Both the position numbers and the translations under genes were made by a program. From Halichondria panicea (Eukaryota > Porifera > Demospongiae > Suberitida > Halichondriidae), in NCBI RefSeq assembly GCF_963675165.1, contig NC_087383.1, forward strand, positions 2,262,979 through 2,326,978: a stretch of DNA of 64,000 nucleotides. The letters run 5' to 3'. The notes under the pieces were generated by a model. That model worked only from the letters and a program-made list of their open reading frames with translations. It was not told the origin of the DNA and made no database searches. Positions 32,726 to 45,917 of this stretch are shown piece by piece. How positions within the stretch are numbered: position 1 is the stretch's first letter; each line of letters opens with the position of its first letter.

Positions 32726-34262
32726 GTAATAGATTGCATGGTGGTCATGTACACACACACAGGTATACAGATACAACCATCACAACATCGTGGTAGTAGT
32801 ACAGTAGTTATATAATTGCAGGTACATGTATTAATGAAAGCACTGCGGGTGCTGATGCCTCGGTGGAGGTGCAAAGCTACATAACATAAAGCTACACACA
32901 TTATCATGATGAATATTTTTGCATTTTTGCTGCATGCAAACTCAAATTGCATGGTGGTCGATCATGTACACACACACACACAGGTAATACAACCACCATG
33001 TGGTAGTGGTACAGCTGTTTGCTCACTGCATTACCACAAAACAACAAAATACCATACAATGTTGCTATGCAAACAACATGTGATCCTAAGCAATGATGGC
33101 TTCTAGCACTTGTAGGTACTTTTTGAGAGTTACAAAAATGGCTAATCTGCGAGACCCTCAAAAATTACCCACTATAAGGTGGCATCAATATTAACTGATA
33201 CAGTACCCGAAATGCAACTTTTATATGGGGAAAAAAAAGGACAATAGTCTCTAGACACAATCGGCATCATGTATTGTGTATTTTGCCTAAGCCTTAATCT
33301 GTATAGCAGGTTATTTTCGTGGGATAAAAAATCCGAGACAAAAACATAGGCGTGGTGCAGCAGTGATTTTGTGTGTAAAAATTCCCTTTGCTTCACTGCA
33401 TTGCATGCGTTCCGGTCAACCATGCCTACGTTTTCGTGAGTGATAAATATTCGTCAAGGTTTAGCTTGCCCACGGAAACTCTACCCAGGACGCTATACGT
33501 ACGGTACGGTATACTGTACCACTGTATCACCTGTTTCAAGTACTCTTCCTTCTCACGTTACTTTGTAGCACTCGAATATGTCCACCCCGTCCACTGCTCT
33601 GCTCCAACTCCTTACAGCGATCCAGTGCCTTCTTGAGCTCTTCCTCCATCACAAGTCTCTCTTGCACAGCAGACTGGGTAATAGATTGCATGGTGGTCAT
33701 GTACACACACACAGGTATACAGATACAACCATCACAACATTGTGGTAGTGGTACAGTAGTAATAAAGGTACAGTAGACTCTCGCTATTCCGACTCTCTGA
33801 AGTACGGCCTGAAATGTGGCCAACTCACTATTCTGTATACCTGCTGCCCCAAACTAGTAATTTTATACATAATTATACATTTTGGGTGTGGTTTAGCAGA
33901 AAAACTGTGTGTGGGGGGAGTGGTTGGGGTGTACAATGAAAGGTAGGAAGCGGGATGCTCATGAACACTACAATGAAAGTTATAAAAAGGTAAACCGTTT
34001 TGTGAGCAAACACAGCTGTGGGATTACATTGTAATAGAGAGGAAATGATTCATTTATTATCCTCGAGACAAAACCGCAAAATTAGTCATTAATATTCGAG
34101 GTAGGTTGATTTTAAGCCGCGGCTATTTTCTGAAATGCAAACTACCGCGCTCTTCTGGCCAAGTTGCACTGTCCCAAGGGTGGCCGGATTAACGAGAGTC
34201 TACTGTACATGTATTAATTATACAGTATTCACCGAGTGTATACATGTACATGCTAAACTCAC

Positions 34263-34412
34263 ATCTGTCTTGCTGTTGGCCAGTTCCAATTCTCTCACCA
34301 GCTCAGCCATGACACCTGGGTCCATGATTTGAGACCTCTCGAGCAGCTTCTCCTCCAGCTCCCTCAGCAGGTCATCCTCTAGACATTGAATGGTCTCACT
34401 CTTCTCCTCAAC
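34263..34412 (-). CDS. Kinesin-family coiled-coil exon E1, open copy (unit 3)
   Basis: 150 nt between CCTGTCAG and GAT|GTGAGT, reading VEEKSETIQCLEDDLLRELE, then EKLLERSQIMDPGVMAELVR and ELELANSKTD. Lacks the frameshift of the 7.0 kb copy; matches 58198-58347 with one residue change. Heptad-like Leu/Glu spacing supports a coiled coil. Confidence 0.6.
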
Positions 34413-35817
34413 CTGACAGGGGAACATCAATAAGTTGCTGCCAGGTGGAGAATACTCGACATACAATAGTGACGTGCATGTACAGTCAACTACTGAAAAT
34501 CTGGCAATGAAATTTAACGGTATTCTCCCACTTTGAGATAAAGGTCAGCTTAAAGTTGGACTATAGGTTAGGTATTAAATAGGCATCTGCTATCAGGGTT
34601 GTTGCAATAACTATTATAAAGAGATAGTAGCGTACGTGTAATCACACAGTACACCATCAGATCGGCTATTCAGAGCATAGATCATACAGTATATACATGA
34701 TCAATTGCTAAATGCTCTGAAATGCAGCTCACTAGCAAAAAAGTAATACCTAGCAAATACGGTAGTAGATCTATTTAAGGCCACTAAACACTGCACATGT
34801 GTATCTCTCACCTCTGTGGGTGGTATAGGAACGAGGGAGGCCCTCTGATACTGTCTAGAGGACTGGATTTCTTCTCACTGCCAATCTAGGAGGTATGAAA
34901 ACAAAATATGCATTTGGTAAAATCTACTCTCAAACAACATTGCACATTGACCATTCCTCCTCTCACCTCCTGCTCATTCATGAACATCATGAACCTTTGA
35001 AGGACTCGTCACATAATCTTGGAGCAAAAAGATACGGACTTGGTTGAGGATTTCAGTGTGAGGATAAAGTGAGAGAGGAGGTTGTGGGGGGAGGGGCCTC
35101 AGACCAGGGCTGGTGAGACACAGTGTCACGTGAGAGGAGACTCGGACACATGGTCCTCTGTCTGGACAGCTGCTGTGAGGAGAATGAGAATTGTAAAGCA
35201 CTGGAATTGAACTGTGCACAAGCACGAAATACATGCACTATTTTATTCGCACCACATAACTAACTAAAAATGCTCACCAATAAAACACCACACACCACTT
35301 GGTGTACAACATTTTAACGAATCTACAAATGAACTTCAGTTCCTCTAGACAACCTGCCCAACCCTCCACATACACACTGGCTGCATCATGCATAAAGAAA
35401 ATGCATCTATTTTCACAGCGTTTGACCATCAAACGTATCAGAGAATAATCTCACGCCCATATTGCTGATTTGCTTGAAATGTCCACCACCATCTTAGCAA
35501 TGTACCAGCAAGGGGCTTTTGTTGTGAGCATCAAAGGTAGGCCATGGCATTCAGTTGCTATTGATGAGTCACAGGTACTCTCTGATAAGAAGATCTTAAT
35601 TGGACTGTTTGTGTCTGAAATGGGAGGCTTACTACAACTTCATATCAGCTAAAGCCTACAAGGTGTTAGGGCCTTCTGAAAATATGATTTCTTCCACCAA
35701 CTCGATTAAAACTATATAAGAAACAATTTTACTTTTCCCTAGTGAGATCTCAGCTCTCTCAACTCTGGCGACCAATTACTGCTCAAATACATTTATTCTT
35801 AAAGTGATTGAGCTCAC

Positions 35818-35889
35818 CTTTGGTAGCGCTGACTTATCACAGCTGTTGGTCCAATTCTCCAGAACTCTGAGCTTCCCCTCGAGGTGCAA
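35818..35889 (-). pseudogene. Kinesin-family exon (LHLEGKLRVLENW), unit 3
   Basis: Same 24 codons and splice sites as 8384-8455. The neighbouring 36.0-37.1 kb duplicates 8.55-9.7 kb and contains no further exon. Confidence 0.6.
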
Positions 35890-37387
35890 CTGCAAGTGAC
35901 AGAAGATTTAAGTTGAGGTTGAGAAAAGAGTTTCATGCAATAAAGTTAGAAGACACTGAATAAGCAGATTACCAGATAAAGTACAGCATAATTATGTTCT
36001 GGACAGGAAATTGTCCGGGTATAATTGGAACAGATTTTTATAGCGCATGCGAAGTGTCCGGGAATAATTAGCATGCAGCTGCATACGAGTGAGCTAAGTT
36101 TAATAGAACAGGGTACGACTGAATAGTTGCACTATTATAGCTATCTAAAACTAGATACTCAAAGCTATCTAACTGCAGCACTCTAAGTATTACTGGCTGG
36201 TTATGACTGTAACTCAACTTTTCAAGGTATTGTCCGGACAAATGTAATATTAAAGCACAAGAGTGTCCGTTGTATTAGAACAACGAAAATTGGCAGGCAA
36301 GAGTGTCAGGGATAATTAGAACTTTCTGAGGCGATAAATTAGAAGATATACGGTACATGCAAGTTCGTTGTCTAAGGACATAATTATTGCAGTGCTTATA
36401 ACTATGGCTAATACAAGGGTGCTCAGTTAAAGTCGACCATACATACTTGATCCATATTATACATGTACCCTGGGAGCAGTACAATAAGTCAAGAGCTCAT
36501 AGTAAAAAAGAGAGAGTATCGAACGCATCGCTATCTTGCATCAGATATATTCGGAAAGTAACGTGACACCCTGTCTGAAACACGTCATCAATTAAATTGA
36601 TCAGTTACAAAGCAGGAAGTTACGCTACTTTCCAAATACATCTTATGCTACGTTGGATACTCTCTCTCTCTTATTATGGGACTCTTGTTATTAGCGGCCT
36701 CTCAAAAAATTGGCTAAGAATAATTACATGTACACAGCTGTAGGTACACACTTGCCCAACCCACTCACCAGAGAGGACACCTTCGAGGTTAGGTAAATTT
36801 ATGACCTCTAAAAGTAGCGACAGCTGCGTTGACAATTAATTTTTAATGCCGCGTCCTAAATGGAGGTAAATGTAGGCACACCCTAGTAAAGTAGTAAAGA
36901 TTCTAACTCACTGGAAAATACGTTTTTAAGTGGCTATAGAAATCGAGGCAAGTAGACTGAGTAGAGTTACATGTACCTCCAATTAGATGAGACCCTCTAA
37001 ATAATGGACACCAGGTCTTCAACATGATTTTCAACCTCCAAAAGAAGCGATCTCTGGCTTCAATAAGTTTTAAAAAGTGTTGCTTTAATTAAAGGTCTTA
37101 CGGTAATCACATTTCTTACTTGAATACGTCGGGTTCATTACTGACAGGCAGCATTCTCAGCCTCAAACTGTGCAAAGGAACAGAAAACATGATCCACGAC
37201 GTACCTTACAAGGTAACATAAACCAAGAGATGAACCAGACAATCATCTATGGCTAATAAATTGACTCACCATCTTTCCATTGGGAGAATGCTGTAATACT
37301 TTAGCAATGGAGCCAGGTTTTGTCTCTAGCTCTAGCTAGCTCTGTGGGTGAAAACAATATGTCTTTGGTGGGTGTGGTGGTGAATGT

Positions 37388-37437
37388 AAAAAGTGGGTGT
37401 ATCTCAATCTTAGATATCTGAGATACACCCACTTTTT
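37388..37437. promoter_or_regulatory. Conserved perfect hairpin upstream of NLR copy 2
   Basis: Identical 19-bp stem to the one at 9967-10016, again ending 92 bp before the NLR start codon. Confidence 0.6.
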
Positions 37438-37528
37438 TTGCAAGTCATGCAAAAACAACAACACTCAATAATATATTTCAGAGAAATCTAGAGCTAGCTA
37501 GCTGCAAGGCACAGATTTATTTACTGGA

Positions 37529-38479
37529 ATGGCCACTAAAGAGCAGAACCAAGGTATAAAGACTGTCATATTTCCTATAAAGGATAAACCCAATGATTGC
37601 TAAAGCATAAAACCCTCATTGGTGATTGCTAACCTTGTGTGCTTGCTATCTATTTTCAGAGCTCACAATTGACGATCTGAAGACAGAAATGAAACTGACT
37701 GATGAGCAGCTCAATACAGTAATAAAGGAACCAGATCTACCCGAGTTAGCAGCATGTTTCGACAATGTTCACAAAGGCTATCTTGAAAAATTGGAGCTCT
37801 CACCTGGAGAGCAAACTGACGTGAGGACTAGAGCATATGTAGATGGCACTCTGGCAGGAATGTTGCTGTCTACTTAATTGCTATTGTTACACATACAATT
37901 CTCTATTAACTATCACCAGGAATGGTACTCACCTATTGTTTTGTTTCCCCAGACTCCACCACCTCGTGTCCTCCCTCCCGAGAGAGGGTCCTGCTGAACC
38001 ACAAGCTGTCCTCGTACAGGGACTACCTACAAAGTCGCTACAGAATGCAAGTATCCACATCAGCCACACAATGGCCTCCCGTCCCAACAAAGACAATTTT
38101 CAAACTAGCCATGATTCAGAAGGAGGAAATACAGAGAGGAAGAATCGACGATGAATTTGTTAGGCTAACAATTACGGGGAAAATTGACGATATTTTACTT
38201 CAAAAAACTCCGGTTAACTTAACTAACATTTTCCCTGAGATTGAGGATACACGAAACTTTGTGTTGATTGAAGGAGCTCCCGGCTCTGGCAAGAGCACCC
38301 TTGCTCTACACATCTGTCAGGAGTGGGCAAAGGGGAAACTGTTCCAACAGTTCGATATTGCAATCCTGGTGAGACTGAGAGATCCCCTCGTTAGAGAAGC
38401 AAAAACAATAGAAGATCTTCTCCCTTGTAGGAATTCAACACTGGCATGCCAAATAGGGGCAACAATTATAATTAATTGA
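37529..38479 (+). pseudogene. Truncated Death-NACHT NLR copy 2
   Basis: Exon 1 37529-37553, exon 2 from 37660 (stop at about 37877), exon 3 37953-38479. Carries the same internal exon-2 deletion and the same NACHT-to-3'-flank deletion as the copy at 10.1 kb, and the same exon-3 protein. One visible difference from copy 1 is that intron 1 keeps the longer form (TAACCTTGTGTGCTTGC) found in the intact genes, which copy 1 has lost. Walker A is present; Walker B, sensor and LRRs are absent. Confidence 0.85.
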
Positions 38480-38929
38480 TTGATTATTAATTGAGATTGA
38501 TTGTTATTCATACAGTTTTGACAATTGATTTTAATTCTGCCATAATGCATTCAATGACAATTTAAATGCATAGAGAAAAGTAGTGAAGTATTATATACTA
38601 GTATATATAATTATGTTAGACACTATAAAAACAAATGTTGTTAATTAATTACAACTTGTTAATAGCACAGCAATAACAAAGGCTTCTCCTTGGTAACAAT
38701 AACAGACACACAGACACACGCACACGCACACAGTCAGCTTTACCGTAGCCCTCGTGCGGCTACGCCTCGAGGCATAACAAGGGCTTCTCCTGGTAATAAT
38801 GATAAATGCTCACATGCACAGTAAATTGTCAATGAACACAAAGCAATTTGCTAGTGAAAATCCAATTTAACGCTCTGATGCCTTTTGTTCATATAATTAT
38901 GAGGAAGATGAGCAAATTAACGTTTACTT

Positions 38930-39720
38930 TAGCCCTCCCAAACATCTTCTAAACATCTTCATGATTGCCAGGCCCTCGAATTGCAGCTGAAGGAGGTCCT
39001 GTGTGGGGAGAAGAGAGGGCAGTGAAACACTTCAACTGGTATAAGACAAAGAATGCATGTATTCTACATAACACAAAATCATATTAGTACTCCCTTTATT
39101 GCTCCCCTCACCTGGAAGATCAGCTCCACCTTCTCTATCTGCCTGCCCAGGAAACGACCAGACACCTCAAACTTGCTCACATCCACTGACGTCATCTTAA
39201 ACACAACATTTCTGAACCTGGGGGAGTGTTAACATAGCGCTCAACGTTACACATAGAGGCATAAAATAAGTCAATAGCCTCACACTGAAATAGATTAGTA
39301 GTAGAATCTGGACAAAGTACGTACAAGAGCAATAATATTAAGAGCAGATGTCGATGATTATCATGTTGTTTGATCATAGTAGAGGGATTCCCAGAATAGT
39401 ACATCAATGACAAGAGACATACGAAGCTCTTAACATCAATACCGTGACACACCAATGTACGCAGGAATTGAAAGCACAAATTCTACATTGACAGCCCATA
39501 TTAAAGATCTAAGCACACAACACAAGTATGTTAGTATCTGCTATGCACTCTCCAGTACGTAGGTAGAGACTCACAGAGTGGGTGGGGCATATCTCCATGG
39601 ACACTGATGCAGATGATTGGTTTGATCACGTCAGAGTACGCATCGATACCCAGCTATCTGTCCGGGGGGTCCACAGTCGATGCTCGCAGGAAGAACTCTC
39701 TGTGGGGGGGGGGAACAGTG
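38930..39720 (-). pseudogene. Kinesin-family 3' exons, unit 4
   Basis: E5 (first base 38998, with the 11-nt duplication), E4 (about 39.22-39.12 kb, FRNVVFKMTSVDVSKFEVSG, splice sites intact) and decayed E3 (about 39.70-39.57 kb). Nearly identical to unit 2 up to 39.47 kb, then switches to a 15.95 kb-like sequence, a visible recombination junction. Confidence 0.55.
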
Positions 39721-40159
39721 AGAGTCATAATTATTAAGATTCAGTTTCGGAGTCATAAGATTCAGTTTCGGGAATAAATGTCATAGAAAGTCACTAATTG
39801 ACTCACCTTTTTTCCAGCCGAGGTAAATGGAGCACAGCTATAGGTTACGTCTCTGTGGGGCATGTAATAATTGATTGACTGAAATTGAGTATCAGGTTTT
39901 AAGCAACTAATAAGGATTATCACTTATTGAGCGCACAATTCCCCGCCCACACACACCTGGTCAGTAGACAGCTGATTGCCTATCCACAACATTGAAGGAT
40001 TTTATCGCAGCTATGTACTTCATTGTACAGCTGCAAGGGGAGTGACGTGTGATACAGTGTGATTCAATGAAAGTCAGTACAACACAGTTAGTGTATGTTT
40101 ACCAAAGAGGTACATGAGATTGTTCTGACAAATCATTCTTGTACTCTCTAATACACTAA

Positions 40160-41130
40160 CAGGGTTTCATCTAGGATAACAAGTTGGGGGGGGGGGGGGA
40201 GATTTGGGAGTGCGTAAGCGCATCACAAAATGTTTGGCTATATGCCCACTTTTGTTTAAATGATTACATCATGCTTAACTTAATGCTAATGTGATGACAT
40301 GTAGTACTAATGTGATGATGTCATTAGTTATTAGATTCGCTAAATAATAACTTAGGTACTTTACTGGATACCCAATTGAAACAAAATTAAAATTCCTCAC
40401 AATTCACCACAACCACAGACAAGTACTATCTATGAATTAGATTATTTTTACACCACAACTGTCAAAGATAAAAATCACAAATGAACCTAAGTCATTTTGA
40501 AACATACCTTGTAACCCCCCCCCCCCCCCTGTACGAGTTATATGTTTGTGTTAAGCACACTTAACAGTGTACTCTAAAAGCTACATTTTGATAGTACAAA
40601 CTTGGGTATGATGTAAACACTACTGACGTTTTGGCAGGATTAGTGGAACATATATTTATGATCCATTCCCCCCTTAAGCCGTGGCTATTTTAAAACACCT
40701 CGCTATTCTGGCCAAGCTTCACTGTGCCAGATTAACAAGAGTCTACTGTACATGTATTAACGAGTGCTGCAAGCTGCGCTGTGCTAATGCCTCTCGTCAT
40801 GTTTCGCTTTCTCTCAAACTATGAGAGTGTTAGAGAGGTGAAGAGGTAATTACATAATGTATTACTGTTGACAGAATTGAATTACAAATAGAATAGGAGA
40901 GGAGCTGAATGTAAACAGAAGCCTATCTTCTCAACGTTACACAGACTTGTGTACATCTATTGTTATCTATTCTATAATCATTGTTGTGCTTGTGGCTTCT
41001 TACCAGAATCCCAAGAGAAAAAGTAGATCAGGATCTGGATTATCTCACAAGTGGGGATGAGCGCGCATGCGCATTAAATCTGCAAGAATAATGGGTGTCT
41101 GCAAAGAGAACAAATGGCTACTATACTAAG
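40160..41130. repeat. Duplicate of 16.62-17.75 kb
   Basis: Begins with the truncated poly-G element, continues with the block described at 16.79-18.18 kb and ends near 41.13 kb, where the inverted dispersed repeat (41.16-41.40 kb) begins. An internal deletion removes the 17.38-17.57 kb equivalent. No gene. Confidence 0.7.
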
Positions 41131-41514
41131 CTATATAGCTGCTTCAAACAACAGATCTTTTCTGGCTCTTAGCGAACAAAAAGCAAGCGCTTTAGTGCAA
41201 GGCTAACGAATAGTGTGAACAGATGATTCTGAAGAGACTGTAACAGCCTTCAATGTCAGTCAAACTAGCCATATCTCGAGAAAGAAGCCTTAGTTTGCTA
41301 ATCCACGAATAAAATCCAAGAAAACGTGGCTAAAAGCCTATAGAAGCTGTTAGTTTTTGTCGTATTGCAACCATTGAGCAGCTACAGCTGGAATACACAC
41401 ACAGACACACACACACAGTCAGCTTTAGCGTATCCCTCATACGGCTGCGCCTCAGTCGAGACATAATACATTATTATACAGTATTTACCGAGTGCATACA
41501 TGTACATGCTAAAC

Positions 41515-41670
41515 TCACATCTGCCTTGCTGTTAGCCAGTTCCAATTCTCTCACCAGCTCAGCTCAGCTATGACACCCGGTTCCATGACCTCTTGAGCAG
41601 CTTCTCCTCCAACTCCCTCAGCAGGTCATCCTCTAGACATTGAATGGTCTCACTCTTCTCCTCAACCTGA
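41515..41670 (-). pseudogene. Kinesin-family exon E1, decayed (unit 4)
   Basis: Recognisable by VEEKSETIQCLEDDLLRELE, but AGCTCAGCTCAGC is duplicated and part of the IMDPG region is lost, breaking the frame. Confidence 0.55.
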
Positions 41671-42014
41671 CAAGGGAACATCAATAAGTTGCTGCCAGGT
41701 GGAGAATACTCGACATACAACAGTGACGTGCATGTACAGTCAACTACTGAAAATCTGGCAAAGAAATTTAACGGTATTCTCCCACTTTGAAATAAAGGTA
41801 AGCTTAAAGTTGGACTGTAGTTAGGTATTAAATAGGCATCTGCTATCAGGGTTGTTGCAATAACTATTATAAAGAGATAGTAGCGTACGTGTAATCACAC
41901 AGTACACCATCAGATTGGCTATTCAGAGCATAGATCATACAGTATATACATGATCAATTGCTAAATGCTCTGAAATGCAGCTCACTAGCAAAAAAAAGTA
42001 ATGCCTAGCAAATA

Positions 42015-42267
42015 CCGTATAGCGGGTATATGTCGAGGGTATAAATGTTCGCGGATGGACCTCTACAAAGGATTTCGCGGATTTTATTTTCGTGGTCTGA
42101 GTTCCAGCCTTTTGGCGCATGCGCACATCAACATGCAGCTGTACCTACACACCGTTAGCCTCGAATCCATAATACTGAACACGCCTACTATTATAAATTT
42201 TCGCGGTACAGGCTCAATCCGCGAAAACTGCGAACATTTATACCCTCGAAATATACATGCTATACGG
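42015..42267. mobile_element. TA-flanked inverted-repeat element (CCGTATAGC ends)
   Basis: CCGTATAGCGGGTATATGTC and on to GAGGGTATAAATGTTCGC at the left is mirrored at the right end over about 38 bp with few mismatches. TA flanks both ends. The short plus frame inside (42001-42270) is not supported as a gene. It sits in an intron between the E1 and EKKSSPLDS exons and is absent from the sister introns. Confidence 0.75.
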
Positions 42268-42322
42268 TAGTAGATCTATTTTGATTAAAGGACACTAAAC
42301 ACTGCACATGTGTATCTCTCAC

Positions 42323-42388
42323 CTCTGTGGGTGGTATAGGAACGAGGGAGGCCCTCTGATACTGTCTAGAGGACTGGACTTCTTCTCA
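42323..42388 (-). pseudogene. Kinesin-family exon (EKKSSPLDS), unit 4
   Basis: Same 66-nt exon and splice sites as 7341-7406. 42.39-42.57 kb is unassigned; 42.58-44.04 kb is a further copy of the 16.85-18.15 kb block. Confidence 0.5.
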
Positions 42389-44469
42389 CTGCCAATCTAG
42401 AAAACACAACACGCATTTGGTAAAGATCTACCGTAATCGTTCTCATTATAGAACCAGTAAAAAATTTTTATTATTCTAGAAACAATGTACCAAAAAAAAT
42501 TAAAGAGGGCGTCCTAATCGAGGCTGGTTCTATGATTGGAATGCTTTTATGGTACTCCCAAACAACATTGACCACAATTGATCCAACAAAATTAAAATTC
42601 CTCACAATTTACCACAACCACAGACAAGTACTACATGTATCAGATTATTTTACACCACAACTGTCAAAGATAAAAATCACAAATGAACCTAAGTCATTTT
42701 GAAACATACCTTGTAACTCCCCCCCTCTGTACGAGTTATATGTTTGTGTTAAGCACACTTAACAGTGTACTCTAAAAGCTACATTTTGATAGTAAAAACT
42801 TGGGTATGATGTAAACACTACTGACGTTTTGGCAGGATTAGTGGAACATATATTTATGGTCCATTCCCCCCTTAAGCCGTGGCTATTTTAAAGCACCTTG
42901 CTATTCTGGCCAAGCTTCACTGTGCCGGATAAACAAGAGTCTACTGTACATGTATTAACGAGTGCTGCAAGCTGCGCTGTGCTAATGCCTCTCGTCATGT
43001 TTCACTTTCTCTCAAACTATGAGAGTGTTAGAGAGGTGAAGAGGTAATTACATAATGTATTACTGTTGACAGAATTGAATTACAAATAGAATAGGAGAGG
43101 AGCTGAATGGAAACAGAAGCCTATCTGATGGCTTGATGAATAATCAAGATAGAAGTAACTGCTTGTTATTTATATGGCCTGTATAGCCAAACAGTGGGAG
43201 CAAACCTTTGTCAATTAAAGGCACAATCTGTACAGAATAGTAATAGAGAATTTGGATCATGAAGCTTATATTTAAACACAACAGTATAGTATTTGCAAAA
43301 AGTAGAAAAGACTGGTGTTACATGCATCTATTGTTACCAGACTTGTGTACATCTGATATTGTCTATAATCATTGTTGTGCTTGTGGCTTCTTACCAGAAT
43401 CCCAAGAAAAAGTAGATCAGGATCTGGATTATCTCACACGTGGGGATGGCATTAAATTTACAAGAATAATGGGTGTCTGCAAAGAGAACAAATGGCTACT
43501 ACAGTTTATAGCATAGATAGAGCAAAGAGGGATTGGCAACAAAATCGACCTCGAATAACTATCTGTGTTGCCCCGGCGTTGCTGTCTACTTCAACGTAGG
43601 AAGACAGCCTCGAGTAAACCACAGGCTGGGAATGGTTGAGGAAACAAGTGATTGTCTTACTGTCAGTATAACAATTCTGCTGCTGATTTTAGACTTCATT
43701 TCCATGCTTGAGGCTATATGTGATCCAGGACACTATTTAGTTAGACAATCTTAGCTATACTTATTATAAGTGCTATTGGTACATAGCCATAAAAAAACGG
43801 TGAAAAGAGGTGAAAAAAGCGCTATGTACCGCTAGCTCTTTCTCAACAATCTATAAAAAATTTTGGGAAGTTCCACATAATACACATCATCAAGAAGCAT
43901 GCATGGAAATGAAGTTTTGGGGGGTCTTAGAAAGCTCTGTGTAAGGCCTCAAACATAAAAAAAGTGTTTCGCAGCGTTACGGTGGGGGACAACACGGATC
44001 GTTTCAGGATTAAGCCACACCCCCTGCACAAAAGTCTACGTTTTAACTTCCGTTGCCAATCCCTCTCTTCTATATCTATGTTTATAGCTAATAACACCTC
44101 TTTTCTGGCTCTTAGCTAACAAAAAGCTAGCACTTTAGTGCAAGGCTAACTTATAAGTTGAATAGAAATTTTGTGCGAACAGATGATTCTACGAAAGATT
44201 CTGAAGAGACTGCAACAGCCTTCAATGTGGGTCAAACTAGTCATAACTCGAGAAAGAAGCCTTAGTTTGCTAATCCACGAAACAAAATCCAAGAAAACGT
44301 GGCTAGAAGCCTGTTAGTTTTCGTCGCATTGCAACCGTTGAGCAGTTACAGCTGGAATACACACACACACACACACACAGTCAGCTTTACCATTTCCCTC
44401 GTGTGGCTACGCCTCAAGGCATAATTATACAGTATTCACCGAGTGTAAACATGTACATGCAAAACTCAC

Positions 44470-44607
44470 ATCTGAGTTGCTTAGCCAGTTCCAATTCTCG
44501 GCCATGACACCCAGGTCCATGATTTGAGACCTCTCGAGCAGCTTCTCCTCCAACTCCCTCAGCAGGTCATCATCTAGACATTGAATGGTCTCACTCTTCT
44601 CCTCAAC
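44470..44607 (-). pseudogene. Kinesin-family exon E1 with internal deletion (unit 4b)
   Basis: Opens as VEEKSETIQCLDDDLLRELE but a 12-bp-scale deletion after VMAE shifts the frame (NWNWLSNSD) before the donor. Confidence 0.55.
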
Positions 44608-44749
44608 CTGACAGGGGAACATCAATAAGTTGCTGCCAGGTGGAGAATACTCGACATACAACAGTGACGTGCATGTACAGTCAGCTCTCTCAACTCTGGC
44701 AATCAATATACTGCTCAAAGACATTTATTCTTAAAGTGATTGAGCTCAC

Positions 44750-44821
44750 CTTTGGTAGCGCTGACTTATCACAGCTGTTGGTCCAATTCTCCAGAACTCT
44801 GAGCTTCCCCTCGAGGTGCAA
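44750..44821 (-). pseudogene. Kinesin-family exon (LHLEGKLRVLENW), unit 4b
   Basis: Third copy of the 24-codon exon, with intact acceptor and donor. Confidence 0.6.
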
Positions 44822-45074
44822 CTGCAAGTGACAGAAGAGAAAATAGCTCCAATAATATTATACAATAATTAGTAGTATAGACACTGAAAGAGCAGATTAC
44901 CAGGGACATAATTATTGCAGTGCTTATAATTATAGCTGCTCAAAGTGGTCATAAAGCTTCAACAGAACAACCAACCTGTATATTAAAATACATGCATGTA
45001 CCCTGGGAGCAGTGCAGACATCAATCAGTCAACAATTTATTCACAGCTGTAGGCACACACTTGCCCAACCCACT

Positions 45075-45160
45075 AACCAGAGAGGACACCCTGATAGTGC
45101 CATCACTGAGTTCCTCATCTCTAACCCTGCTTTCAATGGTCAGCTTGTAAATCGAGGTAT
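45075..45160 (-). pseudogene. Kinesin motor exon, 5'-truncated copy
   Basis: Reads LTIESRVRDEELSDGTIRVS then SL to a GTTAGT donor; one Thr codon is missing and the switch I part (SRSHTIF) is replaced by unrelated sequence. A tandem relic of the exon at 46104-46232. Confidence 0.65.
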
Positions 45161-45917
45161 GGGAAAAACGCTCCAATGTAAACACTGAAAGAGTAGTACT
45201 TCAGAAACAGACATGCAGGTTGGTTGTCCTATATTGCAGTACTTGTACTTATAGCTAATACAAGGGTGTTCAGTCATGCAAAGTAGACTACCTTACCATA
45301 ACAACCAATCGTGATCCATTAATCTAAACATCTTCATACATACAAAATTCAGTCCATAATAAAAGAGAGAGAGTATCGAGCGTATATCGTTACCTTGCAT
45401 CAGATGTATTCGGAGTGTAACATTACACCCTGTCTGAACAACTTGTGGCATAAAATGTTTCTGCCTCGAGGTAAGTAGCGGCTTCGGGTACTCGGATTGT
45501 TTGGTTAAAAAGCAGGAAGTTACGTCACTTTCCGAATACATTTGACGCAAGGTAATGCTACGTTGGATACTCCCTCTCTTTTATTATGGACTCTTGCTAT
45601 TAGCGGCCTCTCAAAACTGGTAAGAAACTTAAGCAACTGTAATCACATGACGTACGTACATGTACCAACACCATTAATTTTTATGAAGGAGAGAGTATAA
45701 TTATACAAAGCAGTACATTCAGCGTGGGATTAATATAAGGACTGCACATTTCCATGCAGTGCATACTGTACAATGTAACTATAGTAACTCACACGGTTCA
45801 CTCTGATAACTTAATTTGATATGATCTTCATCAAAAAAGCAACGGGAAGTTTTACTTGATTGGCTACTGTATCAGCTTGTCCCAAAACAGCTCACCCGGG
45901 GCACCTGTTGCACTTAC

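Larger units (their letters stand above)
33190..39470. repeat. Segmental duplication of 5.89-12.03 kb
   Basis: Collinear, near-identical text over about 6 kb; for example the frame at 8027 recurs at 35470 and the one at 10405 at 37843. Differences include a 240-bp insertion near 34.56-34.80 kb and small indels. It carries kinesin-family exons E2 (33.57-33.67), E1 (34263-34412), 34812-34877, about 34967-35015 and 35818-35889, the motor-exon stub (36.75-36.80), the FEAEN relic (37.14) and truncated NLR copy 2. Confidence 0.9.

Noticed and set aside
43259..43754. Plus-strand frames MKLIFKHN.. and MATKSTSNN.. as a gene
   Set aside because: Equivalent blocks at 16.8-18.0 and 40.3-41.1 kb do not keep the frames; no domain recognised.
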